The translations under genes and the position numbers were made by a program. This document shows, in pieces, positions 11,190 through 21,639 of a stretch of 64,000 nucleotides of DNA (its first letter is position 1; each line of letters begins with the position of its first letter). The notes under the pieces are model-generated. The model was not told the DNA's origin and searched no databases. It worked only from the letters and a program-made list of their open reading frames with translations. Where the stretch lies: contig CM019067.1 in assembly GCA_009667805.1 (NCBI GenBank), forward strand, positions 242,579,721 to 242,643,720, given 5' to 3'. Source of the DNA: Leptobrachium leishanense. Its lineage: Eukaryota > Chordata > Amphibia > Anura > Megophryidae.

Positions 11190-12979
11190 TCACTGCCGCT
11201 CCAGGATGTTAGCGGCATTGCTTATATGCTCCCGCAATTCCTGGAGCAGTTCCTGGATGGCGTCGATGGTGGTTACAGCCAGGCGTAGCTCGCCGATCGC
11301 CTCCCGATTTATTATCCTGACACTGGAGGACGTGTCCGGTCTGGCTTCTCCTTCTATATATCCAATAAATGAAAGAAGGAAAATACAGTAAGTAAAGCAG
11401 GTTTCTATTTTTGACTGAAAGTCTTAAAAAAATATAACAGTAGTATATACCAGTGCTGGCGGCCTCCTGAGGCTCCGACTCCTCTGACTCCTCCTCCACC
11501 ACCACCGTCAGCATCTCATCCGGTGCTATGTCTAAGAAATTAAAGAAATAAAAAATACAGTAAACAACAAAACTGATTTATTTTTGACCAAAAGTCGTTG
11601 CAAAATAAAACAGTATATACCAGCGCTGGTGGTCGCCCGTGGCTCCTCCTCCTCCTCCACTGGGGCACTGGTGCCCGCCGGGGCAGATGCTGCCTTCTTC
11701 CTGTCTTCTGCCAAATCCAAAAAATAACACGTAAATAATGCAGACTGGAAAAAATGGTATATCTATACAATATATTGCCGAAAGTATTGCGACACCCCTC
11801 CACTACCAGCTTGACCCACCACTACTCCCATCTCATAGGTCTAAAGTCACAAAATATTTATTTATTTCCCCTGCACATAGACATATATTACCGTTCAATT
11901 ATATATTTTTTTCAGAAGTAAACATTACGTTTATTCAATAAAAACTATTATTTGTGTTGTGTGCATACAAAACGGATTGTGCTGACTGCTTTTAGTTATT
12001 TTATAGAAGGCCTCAGCCACAGTTTCACTTTCAGTTTCTGCTAATAAAACTGGATATTGCAGAAACAACAACAGAAATCCACCATTTTGTTTTGAAATTT
12101 GCATCTAAAGCGTTCAATGACACTGCTGCAGCAAACTGAATTGCTGCGCTGCAACAATTCAGCAGCGGCTGAGGATGTATTGAACGCGGCTCTGTTTGGA
12201 TGCACTTTCAGAAGAACTACATGTCCCAGCCTACCACTTAGCAGAGACGCAGAGATTTTTATTGATGCGCAGATGGGAGCCAATATTGGGCAAGCTGCGG
12301 GTCATCTCGTATGCATCACTCAATCACAACAACCCCCCCAGCACACTACAGACTACACACAGTGCCAAAAGAAATCCAGCATTGTAACTTCATCTACATA
12401 CATCAAATGTCACAATTTTCACGAATACGTAAAATCACAAAAAGGAAGAGCTATGGCAAAAATGCATGTTTTACGACTTCGTGAAAACGCAAAGCTATAC
12501 ACAATCACATTGCATGAAAAAAGGACTAGATAAATCAACGTATTTCTGTGCACATTAGCACGTGCAAGCACATTATTATTATTATACAGGATTTATATAG
12601 CGCCAACAGTTTGCGCAGCGCTTTACAATATAACATGACACTTACGTTTGGCTATGACACGCCGGATGTGCCTCAGCTGCTCCTGCTCTCGCGTCATGAG
12701 GTCGGACCAGCGTTTTCGGAGCTGGTCCTTCGTCCGGTCTTTCCCAAATAATTCCGCGATGGTGGTGCATGGCTTATCTAGGATACGGTCCTTGCGCGCG
12801 TTATTCTTTCTGCCGTAAGGGCCCTTACGGCAGTCATAATCTTTAAGATCAAAGATGCGGACCAGCTCCAGCATCTCGTCAAATGCCATGTTGCTGGCCC
12901 GCTTCTTCCTGGGTGTCTCTGGGGTGGAAGCAGATGAGGAGGTGTCCGAATGGGACTCTCTGTCTCTTCCTTCAGCCAT
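11190..12979 (-). CDS. Myb/SANT-like protein gene, four exons, intact-looking
   Basis: Seen on the minus strand: exon 1 12979-12646, exon 2 11707-11621, exon 3 11531-11451, exon 4 11353-11190 (stop included). All three introns have GT...AG borders (donors GTAAGT, GTATAT, GTATAT) and all are phase 1. Exon lengths total 666, giving 221 residues with no internal stop. The start is the ATG opening MAEGRDRESHSD. Protein: an acidic/Ser-rich N-terminus, RKKR basic patch at about 24-27, a three-helix Myb/SANT-like region at about 35-110 (MLELVRIFDL ... QLRKRWSDL), a Glu-rich linker, and a C-terminal amphipathic helix (ELRLAVTTIDAIQELLQELR) that may form a coiled coil. Known: Harbinger transposons encode small Myb-like partners of this build; members also exist as host genes. 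Inference: a DNA-binding nuclear protein, carried by the hAT-like element. Intron 1 holds an L2-type tail. Expression is unknown; a captured or retained pseudogene cannot be excluded. Confidence 0.6.
12565..12636 (-). repeat. L2-type 3' tail in intron 1
   Basis: Complement of 'ttgtaaagcgctgcgcaaac' plus (TAA)n, just inside the splice donor at 12645. It is the partner of the copy at 10446-10520. Confidence 0.6.
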
Positions 12980-13079
12980 GATAAATAATTTCTATATTTT
13001 TTGGCAATTGTCAAAACTCTCTACAAAAATGGCTCAATAAAGTTACGACATCCGCGCGCGCGCATGCGCGACCCTCGGA

Positions 13080-13465
13080 CGAATCAGATCCGACCCGATT
13101 ACGAATTATCGTATCGACAGAATTATCGGATCATTGGAAACAAAAAAAACGCATTTACAAATACAAAATTTACAGAATCAGCAATATAACCGATAATAGT
13201 TAAATATACGATGTCCAGAATTACCGAAATGGAACCGAAATCACGAATGGAACCGAAATCATGAATAGAGCGAAAATAAATTTCGATTTGACACATTTCA
13301 AGTCCATTCGAAAATTCCGAAAATATTTCGTTTCGGCTCAGAAAACTTTTCGGATCTGCCATTTTCGGATCTAAAAATTTTCGGAAAATCGGCCGCATCC
13401 GAAAACACGAATCGGGAAATTTCGTGAAAATTCCGAAATTCCGAAACCCGAAACGCACATCCCTA
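13080..13465 (-). repeat. TTCG-rich subterminal region, right end of hAT-like element
   Basis: CGAA-rich on the plus strand. Read on the minus strand it starts TAGGGATGTGCGTTTCGG and matches copy A at 3918-4240 in words such as GATTTCGGTTCCATTTCGG and GTCGATACG. Antisense frames here (13123-13509) are compositional. The gene's start codon is about 490 bases inside the element end, so this region may hold its promoter. Confidence 0.7.
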
Positions 13466-13473
13466 AACTGCAG

Positions 13474-13713
13474 CAGTTTCATTGATGCTGAAGTAAAACC
13501 TACCCACATATAGAAGTGTGATACAGAATAAAACCAGCTTTGCTATTTAGTCATGCAGCTGGGAAATCTTATTATTAACCCATTGTTTGTCTTGCTATTT
13601 TAAAATCCAATTGTGCTTTGTTTCTTATATGCGCTATTTATTATTCAGGTGTATCTTTATTTTAGTGGAGAGAACACATCTGCCTCATTTATAGACCAAC
13701 ATACTATATAGAT
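13474..13713. other. no recognisable feature
   Basis: AT-rich sequence between the hAT-like element and a small MITE. Nothing identified. Confidence 0.4.
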
Positions 13714-13850
13714 GAGAGCTGTCAAACTCCAGCCCCCCCCCAGATGTTTCTGAACTACAATTCCCATGATTCCCTGGCCATCTATTGCATTGAAAGAATT
13801 CTGGGAATTGTAGGCATCAACATCTGGAGGGACTGTGAGTTTGACTGCCC
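13714..13850. repeat. small hAT-type foldback MITE
   Basis: Inverted ends CTGTCAAACTCCAG and CTGGAGGGACTGTGAGTTTGA flank 'gatgtttctgaactacaatt' and 'cccatgattccctgg'. Related copies are at 22162-22290, 59552-59680 and 61192-61480. No clear 8-bp duplication at this copy. Confidence 0.6.
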
Positions 13851-14234
13851 AGAAAGATGGTTTGATACTGAGGAATGTAGTGTGAAGAGTCAGTTAGTCC
13901 AAAGAGTTTCTAAACCTTTGTCCATTTATTCTGATGAAGAACATTTACGTACACTGCTATTGTGCAAATATCCAGCTAAGCTGCAGTGTTTGATTCATTG
14001 CTGTACTGGGAGCCACAGATACATGTTTCGGTTGAAGAAATAGAATCTAGAACAATAATGGTGAACATATAGATACATACACAAGCACTCCAGTGCCAGT
14101 GATTAGTAAAGAAACAAGTAGTACTACCAGTACTGCAGATACTACAAGACACTCATACGGAAAACAATATTGTTAGATAAAAAGCCTTACATGCCCAGAA
14201 TCCATTTGGAACTAGTAAATTTGAAGGTGATTGG

Positions 14235-14470
14235 CCGTGTCCCATTGTCTGACCTGGCCTGTTGTGGGGGTGAATAAATTGAAGGTCCTCTGTGAGAGGT
14301 TAATAAATTGAGAGGGGGCCGGCTGGTCTGCTGTTGGGGTGAATAAATTGAGGGCTCTCTGTGAGGGTGTATAAATTGAGGGTGATCTGTCTGCTATGAG
14401 GGTGAATAAATTGAGGGGCCTGCTGGGGAGCTGTAAAAAAAGAATGGGATGGCCCTGGAGGGAGAAGAAT
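14235..14470 (+). repeat. minisatellite, ~30-bp unit (GGTGAATAAATTGAG)
   Basis: The word (G)GTGAATAAATTGA(G/A)GG recurs about six times with variable 20-40 base spacing, joined by CTCTGTGAG and CTGCTGTGGGG-type words. Degenerate array. The reading frames across it on the minus strand are repetitive and not genes. Confidence 0.75.
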
Positions 14471-14487
14471 GTGGGGTTGTAAAAAAA

Positions 14488-14600
14488 GGCTGTGAAGCTC
14501 TGTGATACTCTCATACATACTGCACATTACTGTGAGTTTTATTGCTGTGGACTCTGTGATACGCTCATACACACTGCACATTACTGTGAGTTTTATTACT
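14488..14600 (+). repeat. two units of the GAGTTTTATTGCTGTGG minisatellite
   Basis: Two ~63-base units containing CTCTGTGATAC(T/G)CTCATACA and 'cacattactgtgagttttat'. The same unit family makes the larger array at 45165-45735. Confidence 0.75.
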
Positions 14601-14982
14601 TAATTTGCTTCCGGTGTTCGTTTTTATTTAAACAAGAGCCCGAGTTGCTACACTATGGGCCTCGGTGGTTGTACTTGCCCCCGGGCCAAAAGTTGCCAAT
14701 CAGCCCCTGACCCTCCTCCTACTAGAAAGTGCCCTACAGAGAAGCGCTCTTTAACTAACATCCTCCCATACCAGAGCACATTGCCAAGAGAATCTCTCTC
14801 TATCCATCTTCCTCCCATACAAAGCATAATAAAGACTTCAGAGATGCTCTCTCTGCCCACCTTCCTTACATAACAAACTTCACCAGAGAAGCTCTCTGCC
14901 CATAAGATACCTATTATTTGCTGTTACTTTCTCAAGAAAGGTAAGAAAAATATAAATGACTTTGTGTGCTTTTAAAAGAGGT
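14601..14982. other. no recognisable feature
   Basis: Short open frames only (for example 14655-14873) without family motifs. CT-rich near 14790-14900. Confidence 0.4.
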
Positions 14983-15920
14983 TGAGTTAAACTATCTAAA
15001 GCAAAGAGTGTGTATATATAAATATACACTGTACAGTGTGGGCGCCTATTTATAAATTAATTTAAAGTGCAGGGTGTAGTGCTAATAAATAGTCAAATGC
15101 TGCCTAGAGTATGGTAAAAACACATAAAAAACAACCAAAATATGTGTCAGAATACAAGATAAAAGGCGAATATCCATACGGCGCATCTAGTACAATTAAT
15201 ATGTTAATAAATCAATGGATATGTAAAATCCATAAAATCTATTAAAAAACTCATAAACCGTAACAGTAAAAAATGTATTAAAAATGTATATTATCAAGTC
15301 AATAAGGTGCATAGAGTAAAGTCCAGGTCAAATGTGCAAACAGTGCAAAAAAGTGCTCAAGTATATATTGATGGAATACTCAAAAATGATGATGAGAAAT
15401 GATGTGCTGATCTTCTTATAAGTGCTGGTGCTGAATCCTCATATCCGTCAGTAATCCTCAAAGAAAGCACATCACAAGAGAGGATAATAGTGCAGACAGT
15501 CAAAATAAAATAGGCTCGAATTATAACCAAAATCCAGACCACTCACATTTATGGGAGCCCACAAGGTCCCGGCTCAAGGAGAAAACAGCCTGCAGCCAAA
15601 TATAGGGTGGCACTTCCCTTCTTTCTGTTCGTACTGGAGACTAAAAATAGAGAGAATCGGGAGACAGCACTCCCATAGCGTAATGCTGCGTATATGTGGA
15701 AATGTGATAAAGGAAAAGATTAAACACACTCACCGATTTTAGAGCCTCGTAATATCAGGCTCGATCTATGTCGCTCTGGGTCCTCTTAAGGTGGGAACCC
15801 AAACCTCTTTGCCTCCGTGGTGATGGATCCAAAATTCCAAGAAGAAAAAAGGGGTCGGAGAAAGGTGGCAAATATTGGGAAAATTTAATGGATAAATAAA
15901 ATAAAATACAGGACAGAATC

Positions 15921-15963
15921 TACCGAGACGCGTTTCGGCTTAAAAAGCCTTCCTCAGTCGGTA
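15921..15963 (-). ncRNA. hammerhead-ribozyme-like motif, left arm
   Basis: Mirror image of the motif at 16022-16064, identical in stem and core positions. See that entry for the parse. Confidence 0.5.
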
Positions 15964-16021
15964 TAAAGGTAAATGTCCATAAAAAGGTCAGTACTGACCT
16001 TTTTATGGACATTTACCTTTA

Positions 16022-16064
16022 TACCGACTGAGGAAGGCTTTTTAAGCCGAAACGCGTCTCGGTA
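16022..16064 (+). ncRNA. hammerhead-ribozyme-like motif, right arm
   Basis: Stem I TACCGA (16022-16027) pairs with TCGGTA (16059-16064). Core CTGAGGA (16028-16034) fits CUGANGA. Then one extra A, stem II GGCTT/AAGCC with a TTT loop (16036-16048), GAAA (16049-16052) and CGCGTC (16053-16058), which would place cleavage after GTC. It follows the type I layout with a very short stem III, as in PLE hammerheads. The extra A between the core and stem II departs from the consensus, so activity is uncertain. Confidence 0.55.
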
Positions 16065-16822
16065 GATTCTGTCCTGTATTTTATTTTATTTATCCATTAA
16101 ATTTTCCCAATATTTGCCACCTTTCTCCGACCCCTTTTTTTCTTCTTGGAATTTTGGATCCATCACCACGGAGGCAAAGAGGTTTGGGTTCCCACCTTAA
16201 GAGGACCCAGAGCGACATAGATCGAGCCTGATATTACGAGGCTCTAAAATCGGTGAGTGTGTTTAATCTTTTCCTTTATCACATTTCCACATATACGCAG
16301 CATTACGCTATGGGAGTGCTGTCTCCCGATTCTCTCTATTTTTAGTCTCCAGTACGAACAGAAAGAAGGGAAGTGCCACCCTATATTTGGCTGCAGGCTG
16401 TTTTCTCCTTGAGCCGGACCTTGTGGGCTCCCATAAATGTGAGTGGTCTGGATTTTGGTTATAATTCGAGCCTATTTTATTTTGACTGTCTGCACTATTA
16501 TCCTCTCTTGTGATGTGCTTTCTTTGAGGATTACTGACGGATATGAGGATTCAGCACCAGCACTTATAAGAAGATCAGCACATCATTTCTCATCATCATT
16601 TTTGAGTATTCCATCAATATATACTTGAGCACTTTTTTGCACTGTTTGCACATTTGACCTGGACTTTACTCTATGCACCTTATTGACTTGATAATATACA
16701 TTTTTAATACATTTTTTACTGTTACGGTTTATGAGTTTTTTAATAGATTTTATGGATTTTACATATCCATTGATTTATTAACATATTAATTGTACTAGAT
16801 GAGTTAAACTATCTGACTTTAA

Positions 16823-17226
16823 CCTCCCTGGCGGTATTTCCGAGTGTGGCTTGGGGTTAAATTTCAATGCCGAAAACAGTAACACTGAGCCACACTCGGG
16901 CTGATACATACCTGTCCCTGCGTTCCCTCAATGTCGTCCCACATTCACCTCCTTCCGATCGCGGCGTCCTGTTTCCCTTCTCGTGAGTTTTGTTACTTGC
17001 GAGAAGCGAACCAGAAAGCAGGACGCCGCGATCGGAAGGAGGTGACTGCGGGAGGACATCGAGGGAACGCAGGGACAGGTATGTATCAGCCCGAGTGTGG
17101 CTCGGGGTTACCGTTTTCGGCATTGAAATTTAACCCTGAGCCACAGTTGGGAATACCGCCAGGGGGCTGAATAAATGTACTGATTTTGACATATAAAAAC
17201 ATGTCAAAATCAGACCGCCAGGGTGG
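16823..17226. mobile_element. TTAA foldback MITE, family R2 (CCTCCCTGGCGG), copy 1
   Basis: TTAA at 16819-16822 and 17227-17230; ends CCTCCCTGGCGG and CCGCCAGGGTGG. The interior is a large inverted repeat: 'gccacactcgggctgatacata' type sequence near 16893 pairs with its complement near 17080, and GATCGCGGCGTCCTG near 16957 with 17020. It is GC- and CpG-rich compared with its flanks. A second copy is at 38418-38812. TTAA duplication suggests piggyBac mobilisation. No protein. Confidence 0.75.
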
Positions 17227-17407
17227 TTAATCATATCCTGCATGTACATTCACTTGTTGCATATGACCCTGGGGTTTCGGAATAAGGTGTGTCTTTCCAA
17301 GGGAATGGCATATTGTAATTAACACCAAAGAGTCTAGTCAATAGTTTCAATTACAATGTCACCACATTACCAAACCCTCTTGTTAACACGCAATAATACA
17401 TTGGTTA

Positions 17408-18520
17408 TTATTATTATTATTATTATTTTATAAAGCGCCAGCATATTCCGCAGCGCTGTACAATAAGCACAGTACAGACAGGGTTACAATACATTGAACA
17501 ACATTTGACAAACAGTACAGGAGGAGATGAGGGCCCTATTCCCGTAGGAACTCACAATCTAGGAGGGTTGGGGTTGGAAACAGGAGGAGAGGACTGTAAG
17601 GTGAGAGTGATTGATGGTTGCGTCAGTGAGTTGGGTGGTAGGCTTCCCTAAATAGGAATGTTTTCAGGGAGCGTTTGAAGGAAGAGAAGTTAGGGGAAAG
17701 TCTGACAGCACGAGGGAGAGCGTTCCGGAGAGTGGGGGCTGCGCGTGAGAAATCCTGCAGTCTATCATGGGAAGAGGTGATGCGGGGAGAAGCTAGGCGC
17801 AGGTCACTGTTTGACCTTAGGGAGCGGGCTGGGGTGTATTTGGTGATTAGTGAGGACAGGTAGTGGGGCGCTGAGTTAGTGAGGGTTTTGTAGGTAAGGA
17901 TAAGGATTTTGAACTTAATTCTGCAGTGAATGGGGAGCCAGTGAAGGGACTCGCAGAGGGGAGCGGCAGAGACAGAGCGGCGGGTGAGGTGAATTAGCCT
18001 GGCGGAGGCGTTCAGGATGGATTGTAGGGGGGAGAGGCGGGACAGAGGGAGGCCAGATAAGAGATTATTGCAATAGTCGAGTCGGGAGATTACCAGGGCG
18101 TGTATGAGTTGTTTTGTGGTGACAGCGGTAAGAAATGGCCGAATTCTGGAAATATTACGCAGTTGGTATCGGCAGGAGGAGGAAAGAGACTTGATGTGGG
18201 GGATGAAGGAAAGAGCAGAGTCCAGTGTAACTCCAAGACAGCGAACTTGGTTTGATGGGGAGATGGTGATACCCTCCACCGTGATAGAGAAGTCAGGAGG
18301 TGGGGAGGCATTAGAGGGAGGAATAAGTAGGAGCTCAGTCTTTGACATGTTGATCTTTAGGTGGTGGGAGGCCATCCAGGAGGAGATGCCAGATAAACAG
18401 TCACTGACATTTGAAAGGACAGGGGGAGAGAGATCAGGGGTAGAGAGGTAGATCTGAGTGTCATCAGCGTAGAGGTGGTAATTAAAGCCAAAGCTGTTGA
18501 TGATTTTGCCCAGGGAGGAG
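17408..18520 (-). mobile_element. 5'-truncated L2-group LINE, reverse transcriptase C-terminal half
   Basis: Minus strand. The frame 18375-17623 (250 codons) covers the end of the polymerase and the region beyond: [46 protein letters not shown] and a C-terminal RNALPRAVR. Just upstream, in another frame (18480-18357), is the catalytic YADDTQIYL. The 3' untranslated end reaches 'gtacagcgctgcggaatatg' and a (TAA)n microsatellite at 17408-17431, the standard L2 tail. The 5' end stops near 18520, so there is no endonuclease or fingers domain. One frameshift lies between the YADD and the long frame. A dead, 5'-truncated copy. Confidence 0.85.
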
Positions 18521-18825
18521 GTGTAGATGGTTTATTGGTATTGTCAGTAGAAAAAATGGTTGGCATTCTACTGCTACTCACAAGTAATCTGCATAGGAGA
18601 AGACTTAAATGCTTCATAGGAAAAGGGAAACAGCATCACCATGAAACTCATCCTTGGTCCATACCAGGGAAACATAAGAATGAATGCCTAACTAATATTA
18701 CACTAATATTTACTTTCCTTCCTTTGCTTATATACCAGCACTAGATACAGTCACCTTGGATCTCATCCAGAATACTAAAGTTTATTTATATAATTTATCC
18801 CATCTTGACAGATCCTATGCTAATC

Positions 18826-19400
18826 CCTTCAACACCAAGGGCCAAATTACAAAGCTGGTGCTAATTTAACCAGAGATGTTGTTAACATAACAGCTCCATA
18901 GACTATAATGGCTCTGGGAAGTTTACAACAGCTCTGGTTAAATTAGCACCAACTATGTAATACTGCCCCTAGAGATTTAAAATTAAATGTCAGGAAACAG
19001 AGGTTTTTGGAAAAGAACTTTTAATTAATTATACAGTAAGAAATGTTTGGTAATATTCAGAATGTATGCCTTACTGTAATAACCTATTTGGTAGGTGGAT
19101 GTCACCATCTACTGTCCAAATGGAGTTACTGTAGTTCTGATCTCCCCATATAATCAGCTAGGGAAAAATCCGCAAAGAGACATTCCCAAACTGTTTTTTA
19201 AGAGTGTTAGCAACGGGGTCATCATGCCCACAGTGCTACAATTTTAGAGGCATGTTCTGAAGTTCAAATGCAAACAAAATTAGTTTTCAACAAGCAAATT
19301 TCATTTGCACTGATACAGCATATCCCCAGATGTGATAACACAATCTTGGGATGCTGTGCCTGCTACTGCTGACCCTGCATACATGGTCAAGGAATGCTAA
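18826..19400. repeat. R1-family MITE copy 2 with a nested small foldback
   Basis: From about 18975 it shares 'cagtaagaaatgtttggtaa', 'ccatctactg' and 'caaatggagttactg' with R1 copies at 422, 21640 and 39718. A short foldback lies at about 18838-18968: GCTGGTGCTAATTTAACCAGAG near 18855 is complemented near 18930. Boundaries approximate. Confidence 0.55.
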
Positions 19401-20553
19401 TGTAGTGCTCACCCCCGGAGGAGCCGCTGAATAAACCTCAGGATAGTCTCACCGCACTAGGAAATAACTATACACCAGCACTGTTGTAGATTTTTCTATA
19501 TTATATTCTTTACTGATCCCAATAAAGCAGCATATAATACGCATATTCGGTATTTGAGTAACAAGAATTCGTAACGCGGGAAAAACACGCGGCGGTAAAA
19601 AGAAACCGGTTAACCCCCTCAGTCCTGGAGTGTAAGTCCCGTGAAAAATAGCTCAAAATATATATGTGTATTGTCTAAGGTACCCGGGTACTGTGTTCAA
19701 CTGGCCAGTGAATGAAACAAAAACAATCTTCGACTAGTCACCATTGGGGCCCTTAAAGAACAATAAACAAGTGCGCAATGTTCTGCGTTTTCACCAGGCC
19801 GAAGCCTTCTCACCCATCCGGTGTAACCGCTTGTCCTGGACCGTTGAACGCTGGAGAAAGGGATCTCTATCAAGAGGATCTGTCCTCGCTGCCACTTGGA
19901 ACCCGATGCTGTTAACGCCTGCACTCCCAATCTGGTTCTCCTCCGCCAGACACGAACACATAGGCCGCCAGCACTCCCCTCCGGTTTGCAGCCTCTCCTC
20001 ACATGATGTCCCTCTTCTCCCAAACCGCACTTTGTCAAGAACAGTTCAGCGTAGTACACAGCCGGCCAATGCACACTCACTCTCCGATCACTGCAACAAT
20101 GGATGCCGCCGTCTCTCTGCGCTCCAACTCTGCCAGGATCCCAGAAGTGTCACCTGCGACTGTTCTCTCTCACTGCTCGCTCTATTCTGTCAAACGCTCA
20201 GGGAATAGCACGATCTCCAACCCGACTGTAGCAACATCCACACTCCGGCCTGGTCTCAATCCCTAACAGCCCCAGCGTGCGACCTAGGTCTCTCGTGGCT
20301 CTGCTCACACTGCCTATGCCTTGCACGAGGCTGCTGATGTCCTTCCTCCTCTTTGTACCACCCCCTTCCTGTCCTCATGCAAAGGGTGATGGGAAATGGA
20401 GTTCGTTTTTGTCCAGCATAGTCCACAATGTCTCTGGTGGTATCAACAGTTCATTGCATCAGAGCACATTTTTAAAGCAGCGCCACACTCATTTCTGGCC
20501 TTAAGGGATAAACTCACCTACTGGGGACAAATTCTTTACTGGATCTCCCTACA
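19401..20553 (-). mobile_element. candidate solo LTR, ~1.15 kb, GC-rich
   Basis: On the minus strand this block would start TGTAGGGAGATCC and end GAGCACTACA, so it has TGTAG/CTACA inverted ends, as LTRs often do. It is much richer in GC and CpG (19560-20300) than its flanks. Open frames on both strands (19744-20208 plus; 19697-20080 minus) show no known domain. I found no matching target duplication, clear TATA box or internal genes. It may equally be another kind of CpG-rich element. Confidence 0.35.
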
Positions 20554-21600
20554 ATTCAAGGTTTAAATATAACCTGTGATCAAACACCTGTGACAGGTAG
20601 GAGTGCATATCATGGAGGGTTGTCCACTCACTGAAGTATATTACATGTTGAGGGCTGACAAGCATCCATGACACTGATCAACCTTAGCACCCCACATGTT
20701 TCGGTCTACTTGTATACATCACAGAGTATGAAGTCCAAAAACATCTGGGGTCCGTCACTACTCTATGGTATACACCTATATGTAATGTATGTTTACTTTG
20801 TGTAAAGCCTTTCCCAGTGTTATATATATATATATATATTTTAGCTTTAAATTTGCAATTCCACCATCTACTTGGCTTTTATTTAATATCAATTCCATCC
20901 ATGGAGTACTAAACATACAAGACATTCCCAAAGCAAAGACAAATCAATTGTTCTACTTTGAAGCAATGCTCTTTGAGAGACGCTATGCACTGTATATCTA
21001 TTCTCTTGGCAGATACTTCCTGTACCATGGAGAACCTTGGCTGTCAGTCATAATTCACCTCCCGGAACCAGGAAAACTCTAATTACTTGACTTCAAAATA
21101 AAAGTACATGTATACACACAGTCATGTAGTATTTCTGATTTCTAGTGATGTCAGTGTCTGAATTATACATCTCTCCCTTAGATGGGGGCCATCCGTGATT
21201 CAAGCTAAAGAACTTCCCATTGACAAAGGATGATGTTGAGTGATAAAAAAGGAATGCCGCGGTTCAGTGAATTCCTCTGAAACACAAGGAAAGCAGTTTT
21301 CTCTCCAACAGCAAAATAGCAAAGATACTATGATCTAGAATTAGGGGCTCTTGAAAATTAAAAAAGAATTTAAATACATGCTAAATTTTCTTACAATAAT
21401 GTTATTGATGTAAAATCCATAACAAACATATCCTAAGCTGTGCAAGATAGAAAACATATTAAAACAAATATATAATTATGTCTAGCCAGAAGCATCTGCG
21501 TTTACACACATGAACAAACCACAAATATTTTAGCACTGAGCCAGGCTACCTTACAATATCATGTATAAAATACCCATTTCGTTATTTATGGTTTTCTGAA
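20554..21600. other. no recognisable gene; (TA)n microsatellite
   Basis: A (TA)n run at about 20819-20840. The 97-codon frame 20789-21082 crosses it and has no family motif. Nothing else identified. Confidence 0.4.
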
Positions 21601-21639
21601 AAATATTATTTATTATTGGCTCCTTTTATCAAGTAATTA

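Larger units (their letters stand above)
7954..13465. mobile_element. 5.5-kb hAT-like element carrying a spliced Myb/SANT-like gene
   Basis: Seen: the same 8 bases, AACTGCAG, stand at 7946-7953 and 13466-13473. The enclosed DNA starts TAGGCTTGTGC and ends with the complement of TAGGGATGTGCG. Both ends have 380-500 bases of TTCG/CGAA-rich subterminal sequence. Known: 8-bp duplications and short TA/CA...TA/TG inverted ends with subterminal repeats are typical of the hAT superfamily. Inside: a nested piggyBac-like element (8725-9417), an inverted copy of exon 1 (10212-10440), a solo LTR (10773-11170) and a four-exon gene (11190-12979). I see no hAT transposase, so it is non-autonomous or has lost it. 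The two terminal repeats match imperfectly (2 mismatches in the first 11). Confidence 0.65.
14998..16799. mobile_element. palindromic non-autonomous Penelope-type element
   Basis: Seen: 15-base direct repeats TGAGTTAAACTATCT at 14983-14997 and 16800-16814 bracket the insertion. Within it, 15185-15992 and 15993-16800 are reverse complements of about 808 bases with almost no mismatch and no spacer (centre CAGT|ACTG). The left (minus) arm continues 187 bases further to 14998. Each arm has a hammerhead-like motif (15921-15963 minus; 16022-16064 plus). There is no reverse transcriptase; the only open frames are the mirrored 61-codon frames at 15357-15542 and 16443-16628, without a known domain. 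Known: Penelope-like elements often insert as head-to-head partial dimers and carry hammerhead ribozymes in their pseudo-LTRs. Inference: a short element mobilised by the PLE machinery seen at 26.3-37.6 kb, which has the same duplication length. Confidence 0.7.

Noticed and set aside
12099..12533. 144-codon plus-strand frame
   Set aside because: Antisense within intron 1 of the Myb/SANT-like gene, with no similarity to anything I know.
3918..13465. One 9.5-kb hAT-like element from the left end at 3918 to the right end at 13465
   Set aside because: The bases before 3918 (ATACATTT) do not match those after 13465. The left end at 7954 does give an exact 8-bp match.
15357..16628. Mirrored 61-codon frames as a gene pair
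   Set aside because: They are the same sequence in the two palindrome arms and have no known domain.
19744..20208. 154-codon plus-strand frame in the GC-rich block
   Set aside because: GC-rich sequence with open frames on both strands and no recognisable domain. The block is more likely an LTR or similar element.
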